Assembly (NCBI GenBank): GCA_022478985.1
Contig: JAKSZP010000129.1
Span: 119,905 to 183,904 of the forward strand
Reading direction: 5' to 3'
Length of the DNA stretch: 64,000 bases
Source of the DNA: Massospora cicadina
Lineage: Eukaryota > Entomophthoromycota > Entomophthoromycetes > Entomophthorales > Entomophthoraceae
Numbering within the stretch: position 1 is the stretch's first letter; each line of letters begins with the position of its first letter. The notes below the pieces were generated by a model that saw nothing but the letters and a program-made list of their open reading frames with translations, did no database searches and had not been told where the DNA came from. The position numbers and the translations under genes are program-made. Shown piece after piece: positions 43,312 to 53,689 of this stretch.

Positions 43312-44416
43312 TAGTCAGGTGAGTGTCTATAACTCTCCAGTTCCCAGCGTGGTACTGCGCGGTGCTCAGACCAATGCAAGGGAACTAGCCATCAGTATTA
43401 AAAGAAATATAGCCCAGAAGAGAGTGCATGAGCTAAAGTGAAAGATCAAGGGTAGTTAACATGAAAAACATAAATAGAGATCAAACTAACAGCAAAAAAT
43501 GGCTGTTCCCCAAAGGGGCGTTCATAACTAAGCTTTGAAAAGGACTAGAGTGCCTGGGTCCCTTGGTCTGGAGGGAACCTAGGCGACCCAGCGCTGTCCC
43601 TAATACTTTTGTAATTTTAAGACAAATAAATTGGCTAATGTGATGTGAGACCTCCTTGAAGAGGTCCACGTACAGGTTTGACCAAGCTAATATAGGGAAA
43701 AACGTAAAACTAATGAAGGGTTTACTAAGTGAGGAAGACAACCAATAAGGAAAGTTGGTATCAAATAATCATATTTAAACCTTTTAGTGCCGAGAGAAAA
43801 AGGGTGCCTGTGCGAAGATAACCAGATGAACTTGCGAATTTAATAAGGTTTGGTAAAAGGCTCATAAAAACCAAACTAAGAATGATATTTAACCCTTTTA
43901 GTGCTAGATGATGAAATATCAACATTGACACTTTTTGAAAGTGTAGTGAATGACAATATATCGTCATCCAGCACTAAAAGAGATTTTGCTGAACCAGGGA
44001 AATTATCCACTGGAGAAAGTGGTGCTAGGCTGAGGTGCACCAATAAGCGCACAATTCTACCTGATAAGGTACTATACTTAGAAATTGTCTGAACTTGAGT
44101 AATGGATTGAAGTCAAGGCCAACCTGATCTCGAAATTTCGTAAACTGAACATGTTCTGAACCCCCATACACTGAGTAACCTAATTTAGCCATCGTCATTT
44201 AAGAGATAACTCATCCGTTTTAATGCCAAAGCCAAAACAAGGGGCTGGGCTTTATGTTCCTCAACTTGACCAACCTAAGCATATCTGGCCTATACCCAGC
44301 GTTAGTACAAGTTGTGATTAAGGTCAGAAAGTCCTGAAAATTGACCCTTTGGACCTCCTGCCATCCAGCCTTGTCTTTGATGTTGGTGCCATCAATTAAG
44401 TCATGTAAACATGACA
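43312..44416 (-). repeat. 5' LTR of D, carrying a 204-base insertion
   Basis: It matches 38195-39084, with an extra segment at 43779-43982 (listed separately). Without it the LTR is about 900 bases. The outer end is CATGACA next to the CTCAG duplication. Confidence 0.85.
43779..43982. mobile_element. Small foldback element (MITE-like) at a TTAA site in the LTR of D
   Basis: Absent from the other D LTR. The left end follows TTAA (43775-43778) with ACCTTTTAGTGCC; the right end is inverted (GCACTAAAAGAG), followed by ATTTT, a likely worn TTAA. A second inner copy of the end, TTAACCCTTTTAGTGCTAG (from 43889), pairs with the right end over about 25 bases. TTAA targets and CCYTTT ends are typical of piggyBac-type elements. 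Confidence 0.65.
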
Positions 44417-44421
44417 CTCAG

Positions 44422-44637
44422 AGTACCATAGCTATTGAGAGCATTATTTAAATAAGAGTTCACTATTTACCCAAGGTTTTGATAGTGATGGATTTTTAAA
44501 CTTAAAATCTATTTGTGGTTTATATTTTTTCCAATAATTTTAGACAGCTGTTGAGAGTTTTAATACTCCTTCAACTGCTTTATCTTAAAATCCAGTGCCA
44601 AAGCACCAGAGAGCACCTTAAGTGCTATGATTCCAAC
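44422..44637 (+). repeat. 3' LTR of C, second half
   Basis: It continues the LTR interrupted at 38194. Matches to the 5' LTR include AGAGTTCACT..TTTAC/TCCC (near 44453), GAGAGTTTTAATA (near 44549) and GTGCCAAAGCACCAG (near 44595). It ends GATTCCAACA or one base earlier. Confidence 0.85.
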
Positions 44638-44828
44638 AACTATATGAGTTATTGTTTGGAGTAAAGATTCAGCTTAAACCACTTGCTAAGTGACTCTTTG
44701 GCCTTTTTCTGGAATCTTGCTGACTTGAATGATCTGACACTGAGAATCTGTTACAAAGTCATTCACTAAATAAACCAACTATGGTAACTTATAAAAACCT
44801 TCTAAGTCGTTACATTGAAAAACCTTGT
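44638..44828 (+). pseudogene. Element G integrase, continuation after the C insertion
   Basis: The plus strand reads YELLFGVKIQLKPLAK, then a stop and worn text. It completes the integrase box begun at 25797 (KYT|YELLFGVKI; the usual form is TxYTPYELLFGxKxRLP). It ends where chromovirus E starts. Confidence 0.7.
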
Positions 44829-45717
44829 TGTCTTGGCTCCATCACATAATTGATGGCACAGATTGTAACGCTAAAACTGGTCATCAGGAGGCCAAAAAGG
44901 TTAAGTTGGAAGGCGTAACTGACATTAAAAATACCCTGAACCAACGCCGGGTTCAGGCAAGATATGCCCAGGTTGGCCCTGGGAATGTATGTGATGCTCA
45001 GCCTGGCGTTACAGCCAGGGCGTTAAAATGCACCAGATACGTTCTCAATCCTGACAGTTTGTTATGGTTGCTTAAGGAACAAAGTTTGGAAAAAATTGTT
45101 CCAATTTTAATATCACTGAATTGGGTCAAATCCAGTTACAATATATAACTCAAGTTCGGTCACTTTTTGGTTACAAGACCCTGGCCAATGGTAGCGTGCA
45201 CCTATTGTTTTGCTTATGCTTAACACCGTTTCCGCCAATTGACAACTCACTCCCCATTGTTTAAGTATGTTTCCATGAGACTAACTTTCCGTGATGGTCA
45301 ACTTCTTAATTATCTCCTGTTTTTTTCATATTTGAATATTTTCCTTGGGCAAACCTGCGTGAAGACCTTTGAGGAGGTCTATAACAACGTTGGCCAATTT
45401 AATTTAACAAAAGTATATAACATATTTGATGCACCGCTGGGCCGCCCTGGTCCCCTTCAGATCGAGGCACCCAAGCACTCCAGCACAAATATCCAATTAG
45501 TTATGGACTCCCCTTTTGGGTCTAACAAAGCTTTGTTGTTTATTTGCAATCAACTACTAAATACTACGCTGTAAATCCTTACCCTGGGTCCCTTTGGCTC
45601 CAGCACCCTATGAGGTGCTCTGTTTACAATCTTACCAGCAATATATCCCTGATGGTGAGGCTGAGCATCCTGAACCACCTTTTGGGGAACAAGAGAGTTA
45701 CAGACACTCTTTTGTCA
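44829..45717 (+). repeat. 5' LTR of E
   Basis: Matches 49951-50843 along its length, for example GGTCATCAGGAGGCCAAAAA against GGTCAGGAGGACAAAAAGGT, and the D LTRs in reverse. It ends GACACTCTTTTGTCA. Confidence 0.85.
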
Positions 45718-45769
45718 TAAGTTGACTAACTCTATATTTTACGCGCGTTAGACTATCCATTAGGGACTT

Positions 45770-46400
45770 TCACTAAGTGAGAATTGGGTGCTCCAGATAT
45801 TTGTCACGTACAATATGGGACTCACCACCGTTTTCTCATTTGGCCAATGGTGGTTTATCTTGGCATTATTCTTGCTACCTCCAACTGGGAAGTGCCCACC
45901 CTTCTTGCTTGTACTTTGTTAAATTGGAAGCTTTGCAATCCATGTGTCATGAAACCCAAAATTTTCCCCAAGAAATTAACAAAAACTTTAATTAAAAATG
46001 ATTTTTTCGTGGCACCACGTTAGGGTGGTGCAGGTTGGATCATCAATAAAGGGCCTGGTGGTGGCGTTGGATAACGATGCACAACACACCGCCAAATTGG
46101 GTATGGGGTCGTTCACGCCTTAAAACACGTTTTATAACGCTAAATCTCTATATAAAAACGAGCTAAATATCATCTCTTGTGTCTTTAAACTAGAACTCAA
46201 TTCAGCATACCAGATCACCCAAGAGAACCCGCGCTTGACCCCTACCATGATCTGGAGAATATAGGCGGGGGAAAAGGAATTACTTTTACAATATAAGAAT
46301 GTTTATGCAACTAGTGAAGATAGGGTGGGATATGTTGCCTCAGTAGTAAGAGAGGCTAATTATCCCTCTCAATTCTATGATGCGAAAACATACCCTGGAG
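45770..46400 (+). pseudogene. Gag remnant, element E
   Basis: The ORF at 45784-46023 has MGAPDICHVQYGTHHRFLIW then PMVVYLGIILATSNWEVPTL and LLACTLLNWKLCNPC, homologous to gag of D. Another frame at 46,020-46,150 has VGSSINKGLVVVLDNDAQHT then AKLGMGSFTP, again shared with D. Stops occur, but the match to D over both blocks supports coding origin. Confidence 0.7.
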
Positions 46401-47080
46401 GCATGCTTTTTTGCCTGATGAAGAGCTTTCTGGTGAAGTGTTGGCGTTTTTTGCTTTTAATAAAAAACATATTTATTTTTTTGTTAACTTCCACCCTTTG
46501 ATCCCCTTTAGGTAAAATCAGCATACTTTAGTTGGTGGATAATTAGCCTTTGAGAACTTTATTGACCAAGATCTAGCCAACTACCCTGAGTTAAATTACT
46601 TGCTAGGTAGTATGGTTGGGGAGGGGCTTCCCAAGGTATTCCCACGCTGAAGGTTCTGGGGTGGTGGATTAGTAAGTTGGCAAATATCATTTGGCTGACC
46701 ACTTCCAAGCCATCAAAACCCTTTTGTACCCCATTATTTTAAAAGTAGAGTGGTGGCGAAAGTTTGACGTCAGAACCAAATTGAAAGACAATACTTTGTC
46801 CTTAACTTTGAAGAGTTGTCATATATTAGTTGTCCCTTTGTCTGAAGCAATTACTAGGGCGAGTTGACCCACTGGCCTAAGATCCACACTCTCAGTCTTG
46901 CTCCGTTGATAAATCCCTCTTTGGAGGTACCCATATCTTCCTGTTTGGAGGGGTTGGAATCTTTGTTTGATGCAGCTTTAGCCAATGTACTACCAGCCCA
47001 CTCAGAGTTTGATTGCTAGTTCAAGCTCACCATTGATCTGGTGCGTATAACTTCTCCTATTTACCTTGGATTTTTGGGAG
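46401..47080 (+). pseudogene. Protease region remnant, element E
   Basis: The frame near 46,745-46,860 reads EWWRKFDVRTKLKDNTLSLT then LKSCHILVVPLSEAI, equivalent to VECWRKFDVRTKLKDN at the end of the D protease. The active-site loop itself (expected near 46,520-46,560) is too worn to place; DTGA is not seen. Confidence 0.6.
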
Positions 47081-47880
47081 TAAGCGTCCTTATATCTATG
47101 GGTTAAGGAGCAGTTAACCAAAAGCGCAATATTTCAAAGTTCTCCCCAGTATTTTCTCCACTTCTCTTTGTGAAGAAAGTCAATGGTACCTTACGCCCAT
47201 GTGTAGACTATGGGAATCTCAACAACGTCACTGTACCAGAAATTACATCCCATCCCCCCTGGACTCTCAGATTTCTCGCTATGTGGAGAATGCGAGAGTT
47301 TTCTCCAAACTGGATTGTATAAATGCATTTAATCAGATTTGGATAAAGAAGGGACAGGAATTGCTAACCATATTTCATACCAGAAAAGGAATCTTTTATT
47401 TTTGTGATATACCTTTGGGCTTACAAACGCCCCTGCTATCTTTCAACGCCATATTGATGTGACTTTGAGGGGACCTTCTAGGGGTATGCACGGTAGCCTA
47501 CATGGATGATATTCTGGTGTTTTCCCCTGATCATGGGTACCATGCAGTACACCTTTGGTAGGTGGTGAAGAAGTTAAGGGCTGCCAAATTTACGCTAAAA
47601 TCAGGTAAGTGTGAATTCTTCAAGTCCCAGGTCACCTTCCTGGGAAACGTCGTGTTTGACCAAGGCCACATGATAACTCCAGACAAAAAAAGGCGATTTG
47701 TAAGTGGCCCGCTCCAACTTCAGTTAAGAAATTGAGAAGATTTTTGGGGATGTGTATGTTCCTTAAGAAATTTACACCGAATATTTCTGAAGTGGCCGCG
47801 CCTTTCTATAAGGCTAGTGTGGCAAAAGAGCTCCAGTTGTCCCAGACTTTGCAGGATGCCTTTTAAGCGGTAAAGTGCAC
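47081..47880 (+). pseudogene. Reverse transcriptase, element E, YMDD intact
   Basis: In order: VKEQLTKSAIF, PVFSPLLFVKKVNGTLRPCV then DYGNLNNVTVPE, PPLDSQISRYVENARVFSKL, DCINAFNQIWIKKGQELLTI, FHTRKGIFYFCDIPLGLQTP, then VAYMDDILVFSPDHGYHAVH with YMDD at 47499-47510, and FTLKSGKCEFFKSQVTFLGN. Both catalytic aspartates are present. Two or three frameshifts and at least one stop (47460) still break the chain. Confidence 0.9.
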
Positions 47881-48360
47881 CCTGTTATCCACGTCCGTCA
47901 TTCGCCATGTTGAGCCCTAATAAAGAGTTCATTGTGGATACTGATACCTCCAACTTTGCCATAGCGGAGGCCCTATTTCAAGAAAGTGAAAATGGAATAA
48001 AGCATCCAGTGGGTTATTTTTCTCAAAAGATTTCCCTGCTCTGTTAAACTATGCCGTTTATGATAGAGAGTTTATTATCAGAGGTTGAGGCGCTTACCTA
48101 ATTGCGTCATCATTGCATAGCTCATCCCAACTATTCTGCGTTCATATAGACCAATGTGTCTTGTTGTACTACCGCGCACCTCATGTCTTGACTCCACGGC
48201 AAACCCGCTGGCATGAGATCCCAGCCCAATCTGTGTTTCTTGTGAATTTCGAAGGGCAATGAGAATGGTTTGGCAGATGCTTTAAGATGAAACCCTAAAC
48301 AAGCTCCTGATTTTAAGGAGGTAGAGGTAAAATACACGCTTGGTGATTCAGTTGGATAAG
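47881..48360 (+). pseudogene. RNase H remnant, element E
   Basis: The plus strand has NKEFIVDTDTSNFAIAEALF then QESENGIKHPVGYFSQKISL, the first-Asp and Ser/Lys boxes (the usual TDASNFAIxxxL is here TDTSNFAIAEAL), and SEVEALT with the following helix. The tail near 48,245-48,290 carries EGNENGLADALR-like text (GKxNxLADALSR). One or two frameshifts near 48,040 are needed. Confidence 0.8.
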
Positions 48361-48439
48361 ATTGTGTCTCAACTTTAATATCCCTTGGCCCATGAGCTAG
48401 CGTGCTACTTTGGAAAATGTGGAGGAATATTGTATATTC

Positions 48440-49420
48440 CAAAAGATAGTCCTTTAACAGTCTTTGTCAGCTGAGAATTCTATGGTACTTGCCAAGGACA
48501 AGTTAAATTGGGAGGACATTACAGGGATTACCACGTAAAGGATGAGATGGCGTGGTTTCTTGGCGCCCATGGTTTCCTGATGTACAACTTAGCCTGGAAA
48601 TCATGTGGGACCATCATGAAGGAATCACCATTGGCCATTCTGGGAAGGCGGAGACTATGTAGCTGATCCGCTGCACTTAGAATTGGAAAGGATTAGGTGC
48701 GCAGGTTGCTAGGTATTGTTTGGAGTGCCTAGTCTGTAATCAGGTGAAGACAAATCGCCAGCCACTATTGAGGTTGGTACCAGTAAAAAGGCTGCATGGT
48801 CTTGGACTTGAAGATTGGTGGATTTTAAATTAGAATTACCTGTATCATATGGCTACAATGCCATCATGTAGTGGTGTACCATTTTTTTGAAGTTCATCCA
48901 CTTTAGCTCCTGAAGAACCATGGTAAATGCGGCTGAGATGGATAGGCTCATCATCTTTCATGTGTTTGCTCTTCACAGGGTCCTCTAAGAAATAGTTAGC
49001 AATCGTGAGCCCCAGTTTAACTCTATCTTCTGGGAAAAGTTAGGTAAAACTTCAGATTAGCTCCTCTCATTTGACTGCTTATCACCCCCAATCAGAAGGG
49101 CAGACTGAACGAGTGAACCAGTGGTTGGAACAGTTTCTGCAGTGTTACATTGCCGCAGGTCATTCAGATTTGGTTTCTCACTTTCCCATGGCCCAGTTTA
49201 AGTATAACAACACTCAGCATGCGTCTATCAGTTGTTCCGGTTTTTTCGCACAATCATGGATTTAATCCCGCCGATAACACGGAGCCCAGCTGTGGATCCA
49301 AAGTAAAAGCATTGGTGGAGTTTAAGACTATGAAGAAAGTACACAAGGGAGGCCCACGAATTTAGCGGCAGAAATGCAAGTTTATGAGGAGAAAGCCGAT
49401 GTAAAGAGAAGGGTAGATCC
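48440..49420 (+). pseudogene. Integrase remnant, element E
   Basis: H2C2 text near 48,510-48,760 (LGGHYRDYHVKDEMAWF; CLECLVCNQVKTNRQPLL, with the CxxC). The core includes MVNAAEMDRLIIFHVFALHR near 48,920. ORF 49071-49265 reads MTAYHPQSEGQTERVNQWLE then QFLQCYIAAGHSDLVSHFPM and AQFKYNNTQHASIS, with the catalytic Glu in QTERVN. The region after it (GFNPADNTEPS) is the usual GFHPR-type run. Confidence 0.85.
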
Positions 49421-49619
49421 TGCGCACAAGAAAGTAAATCTCATGATGCTTAATGCTCAAAACTTCCCTATCAAGCAGCCATGTAAAAAGTTGGGATCAA
49501 TGAGAATTGGCCTTACCGCGTTGTCAGAAAGGTGTGCCACGCCTAATATCAATTGGATCTTTCCCCTAGTTCCATATATTTGAAGTCTTTCATGAAAGCA
49601 AGCTGACGTTGTTTGATGG

Positions 49620-49950
49620 TCCCCACCAGAGACTCAAGAGGTTTATCTCATGGATGGTGCTCCGGAGTGGGAAGAGGAGAAGATAGTAGTCTCACGGCGA
49701 GTAATAAGAATGCTTAAGTACCTTGTATCCTGGAAGGGATTTGATGCAGCGGAGAATAGTTGGGTACCAGTGTGCAACTGCGCCCATGCCCAGGATCTGA
49801 CCAAATTTTTCCACGAGCGTTTCCTCAAGGTTGCAGGACCCAAATCGCAGAAGATCATCGCCACAATGAAGCTGGCCCTGGCTCATAAGAACTTTTCCTT
49901 GGCAAAAGCCCCTGAAGGGGGTGTGGAGACCCAAAAGAACGAGAGGGTAA
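49620..49950 (+). pseudogene. Chromodomain at the integrase C-terminus, element E
   Basis: ORF 49650-50093 opens MDGAPEWEEEKIVVSRRVIR, then MLKYLVSWKGFDAAENSWVP and LTKFFHERF. It has all the chromodomain landmarks: acidic lead, YLVSWKG, ENSW and a closing helix. The ORF then runs into the 3' LTR at 49951 and only stops at 50093, so the element protein may extend into the LTR. Confidence 0.9.
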
Positions 49951-50843
49951 TGTCATGGATTCATGACATAATTGAGGGTACAGACTGTAAGGATAAAGCT
50001 GGCGGTCAGGAGGACAAAAAGGTTAAGTTGGCAGGCCTTCCTGATCTTAAACATACCCTGGACCAATGCTGGGTACAGGCAATATATGCTTAGATTGGTC
50101 CTGGAAAAGTGCATGATGATTAGCCTGGCGTTTCAGCCAGGGCGTTAAAACGCACCAGATACGTTCTTAAACCTGACGGTTATTTATAGTTGCTTCAGGA
50201 ATAGGGTTTAAAAACCCATTCCATTTTTAATATTACCAAATTTGATTGATCCCAGGTACAATCTATAACTCAAGTTTGGTCAATTTTTAAGTTACAGGAC
50301 CATGGCCAATGGTAGCGTGCACTTATTGGTTTGCTTAAGCTTTGCACCATTTCTGTCAATTAATGACTCGCCACCAATTGTTTAAATATGCTTCTATGAG
50401 ACCAACTTTCCTTTTTTTGACTTTCTAATAAATTCACCATTAGTTTAAGTTTTCAAAAATATGGTTTCTTGGGTGAGCCTGAATGTGGACCTCCTTGAGG
50501 AGGTCTCTAACAACGTTGGCCGTTATATTTTACCAAAGCTATCTACCATATCTGGTGCACCGCTGGGCCGCCCTGTTCCCTCCAGATCAAGGCACCAAAA
50601 CACTCCAGCACAGATCTCATCTTGGTTATGTACTCCCTTTTGGGTCCAACTAAGTTTTGTTGTTTAATTGCTAATAGCTACTATATATCGCGTTGTCCAC
50701 TCTTGACCTAGGTCCCCTTGGCTCTGGCACCCTCCGCGGTGCTCTGTATAAAATATTACTAATGCTAGTTCCATGGCGGTGTGGCTATGCAACCTGCACC
50801 ACATTTTTCTGGGATTTAGAGATTTACAGTCTTTCTCATGACA
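49951..50843 (+). repeat. 3' LTR of E
   Basis: Partner of 44829-45717. It begins TGTCATGGATTCATGACATA, itself a short inverted repeat (TGTCATG/CATGACA), and ends CTCATGACA. Confidence 0.9.
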
Positions 50844-52511
50844 AAAACGCGCTTCTTTCTAAATGATTAAATCCACTTTCATTATGCTTTATCTGGAAAG
50901 GTTTCCGGTGGTCAGGATTCTGGTAGAAGATTCTCAAACTGTCTCAGAACCAGAGCTCTCATATTAGCCTTGACAGTAATTTTTCCATCAAGTGTCAAAT
51001 TCTTAAAAGTATCCATGAAAAAACTTCTCTTTTTTGATTGAATTGATCACCTGGGTATGCTGATTCGCCTGTGACAAATAGGTATTGGTTAATGTAATCT
51101 ATAGGTTCTGTGTACTCTTAGTCTAGCAGGAACAGCCAACGCGCTAGGTGCCCCTAGCACGGGGTATCCTGCACTACCAAGTCTTTGCCTTTGTGGGCGT
51201 ACTCACCATCAATGTGTAGATCCACCCAATTTATAGTGTTGAGTGTATCCTCTTTAAAGTTGGTTCCTTTTCTTCCGTGGCAAGTAACAGACAGGATCAA
51301 TAGAAGTGCCCAAGTTGGTGACACTTATGGAAGGTAAGCTATTGACTAAGCAAGCTTTCAGGAGGTTTGGTACTATTATACTTTTCTTGTCATCCTTATT
51401 GTAGGTGACATAAAAGACCTTATTAACTAGTTGAGGGGAGGTTTAGATCCCATAGCCTTGTAATCAGATTTATACATTAGTTGTATGTCAAGTAGCGCCT
51501 CCTTAAGCGCTTTGAGAGACATCGCGCTCTAAACCCTCAGATTCATATACATCTTCAGGTTATGATGTATCTCAATGGAGCTTAGTAAAAGGTTTTTGCT
51601 GTAGTCAGATCCATGTCCCGTGGTCCATAATTGCTGAGCCTGAGTAGTAGCGAGAGGCTTATTTTGCAACTAATTAATTCTGTCCGTCTTCATCAGGAGG
51701 AACTCTTGTTTCATATTCTGAACGTTTTGGTCACTACTTAATTCAGAAAGTAAGTTGTTCTTTAAATCTCAAGTAATTTCTTGTCATTTTTTGCCCAGGA
51801 TCTCCTGAGCTCACAGCTCATGCACCCTTTCACGATGCAAGCCTTATAGCAATTGCTAAAGCCATCTATGCAATGTTCATGAATATAAAGGAAAGCCGCA
51901 ATTTTCCCTTCACCAGGTGTATAAATGGTTTTGAAGTATGATTAAAAATTGAAATCCTCTTCATTAGGATTTGCATGCACCATAGTTGGCTGAGTATCAG
52001 TTCTAACCAGTTGTGGTACATTACTTTGAGCGGCCCACATAGGTGCTTCCAGTCAAGTTATAGGTCGAGTAGAAGTAGGCTCCAGTACAAGATGCATCTG
52101 TACCTTCAAGTCTTCTATACTCTTGTCCATTGCTTACAGCATATTGTCATGCTGTTCCAAGCGATCTCTATATTGATTAAAATTGATACAGGTTTGACTA
52201 TTCTCTTTTTTGAGGAACAAAATCTCTCCTTAAGTTCTTAAGTGTAGTTTCCAATTATACAATACCTGATGGTCCTCTCAAAAAAGGTAGTGAGGCAATT
52301 TGATCTCTTCTATCTGTCTTCTTGACATGCTCAAGATCGTTTCATAGGTCATACACTTCTGAATCCAGGTTACAGAGTCATGAACAGATTGTTTCATCCT
52401 TCCTCACTGGGAGCTCAGATGAGTCCTTTCCATGATTTACTTCCATTTCCAATTATTTGTCAAATTGCTTAAGGGAATTTTTGTGATCATTGCAAGGGCC
52501 TAATGGTACAA
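50844..52511 (-). pseudogene. Gag remnant of gypsy element F
   Basis: Starting from a primer-binding site at 52512-52529, gag text runs leftwards. Around 51,880-51,960 the minus strand reads MVHANPNEEDFNF then YTPGEGKIAAFLYIHEHCID, matching FTPGEGSIAIFLYVYE of element B. Upstream text is Gln/Leu rich, as a coiled coil. No protease, RT or integrase of F is visible before the sequence meets chromovirus E at 50843, so F is truncated there. Confidence 0.6.
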
Positions 52512-52529
52512 CCCCTGTAGTGAGCACCA
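52512..52529 (-). other. Primer-binding site of element F
   Basis: The minus strand reads TGGTGCTCACTACAGGGG, identical to that of C and I. Confidence 0.75.
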
Positions 52530-53680
52530 CAGTCAGTGCACCAACCTCAGTTTGCTTAACGTGTGAGGCTGACTTGCTGCTCAGGAGGTCTACTTCATGA
52601 AGATTAGGCACCAGACAACCTTCATTAACATCAGAACCATCCTCACTAAACAGGTTCGCCTTTAATCCTACATCTTGTAGCATTGATCACTGATAACTCT
52701 TCATACCCATGGCAAAACGCCTGAAGACACTCTTAGACATATTTTCATATGTTGGCCTTTGACTCAACGGTAAGCCAACCCAACCTCTCTCATAGCAGCT
52801 CAGCTCCAAGTTATCCTAAATAGAAAGAGTCATCCTCTAAACAAAGCAGTTCTCAGACTGTTTTACTGTATTTTAAATATTTGATTAATCTCAGACTGGG
52901 TACTGGCGATTACTACACTTAGTACATTATAAGTGCAAACAAAAAGAAAAACTTAAGATACTTTGAAAAGTTTTTATCAAGATAAAAGTAAAGTGTTCTA
53001 TACTTTGTTAGAAAATCAAGATACAAAATGAATAAAACTTCGAAAATTATCTGGGAATAGGGTTTGTGATGTTTGTACTATTCAAAATCACCTTTTCAAA
53101 GTCTTCTGACTGCTGCATTAGTAGCTTCATCAATTTGGGATAATTTTTGTAACTGCGAGCTCCATCTTGCTGTGGTTAAACTGAACCTATATGTTCAGGG
53201 CCTTTGTACTAGTCCCCGCTTTTGGGGTTTAGGCTTTTGTATCTTGATTTATATCGTTTTATTACAAAATTTGGTATTAACTTCTTGACTTCATGTTTGA
53301 GCAATGGCACTACTGGAATGCACCTCACACCGTGGTTTCAAGTGACTCTCAAAATCGGCTGATTATCAGATTTTTTTAATATTCACATTTAAACCTTGGA
53401 TGCTTAAGTTGGCATAATTCATTGTGCCGAGGCATCATGATTGGATGAATGCATATTTTACTCTCCCCAAAAGGTATATAGGGACAAATATCATATTAAT
53501 TTTTGAGAACATTGTCTTCATAAAGTAATTTTTCTAACTCATCAGGGCAAAAATTATTTACATGACTTAATCTCAACTTTTATGACAATTCCTTTATACG
53601 CCCACATCAATAAAAGGTTATTTTTTGCACCCCCCCCTCCGCGGTGGGTTGGCGCCTGTACCTTTACTCGTTTGGGGCAA
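52530..53680. other. Probable 5' LTR of element F and spacer
   Basis: No protein similarity. The part next to 52529 should be the 5' LTR of F by position; no second copy was found. A C-rich run (CACCCCCCCCTCCGCGGTGG, about 53,628-53,647) stands out from A+T-rich surroundings. Confidence 0.35.
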
Positions 53681-53689
53681 CTTTAATCC

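Larger units (their letters stand above)
38195..44416 (-). mobile_element. Chromovirus D, inserted in the 3' LTR of C
   Basis: It begins TGTCATG and ends CATGACA and is flanked by an exact 5-bp duplication, CTCAG (38190-38194 and 44417-44421). LTRs are 38195-39084 and 43312-44416. Between them, on the minus strand, lie gag, protease, RT, RNase H, integrase and a C-terminal chromodomain. Reading frames have scattered stops and frameshifts but are better kept than in most other gypsy elements here. It is the same family as E. Confidence 0.9.
25801..44637 (+). mobile_element. Gypsy element C, interrupted by B (in its 5' LTR) and D (in its 3' LTR)
   Basis: Own sequence of C is 25801-26154, 32374-38194 and 44422-44637, about 6.4 kb. 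The 5' LTR is 25801-26154 plus 32374-32789; the 3' LTR is 37646-38194 plus 44422-44637. Joined, each is about 760-770 bases. The halves were recognised by similarity between the two LTRs, for example AATAGTCCAAATAT near both starts and GCCAAAGCACCAG near both ends. C lies inside the integrase of G with a worn 5-bp duplication (CACTG/AACTA, consistent with an original CACTA). Confidence 0.8.
44829..50843 (+). mobile_element. Chromovirus E, same family as D, opposite orientation
   Basis: LTRs are 44829-45717 (889 bases) and 49951-50843 (893 bases). The 3' LTR starts TGTCATG and ends CATGACA as in D; the 5' LTR starts TGTCTTGG, slightly worn. Gag, protease, RT, RNase H, integrase and chromodomain follow in order on the plus strand. 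No clear 5-bp duplication is visible (CTTGT before, AAAAC after). Confidence 0.9.

Noticed and set aside
49951..49976. TGTCATG...CATGACA at the E LTR start as a separate small element
   Set aside because: The same inverted heptamers are the normal ends of D-family LTRs; the pair here is the LTR end itself.
44824..50848. A 5-bp target duplication for chromovirus E
   Set aside because: CTTGT before and AAAAC after do not match; the 5' LTR start is worn, so no duplication is claimed.
52453..52683. A 76-residue minus-strand ORF with ordinary-looking composition
   Set aside because: It spans the LTR end and primer-binding site of element F, so it is not expected to be a gene.
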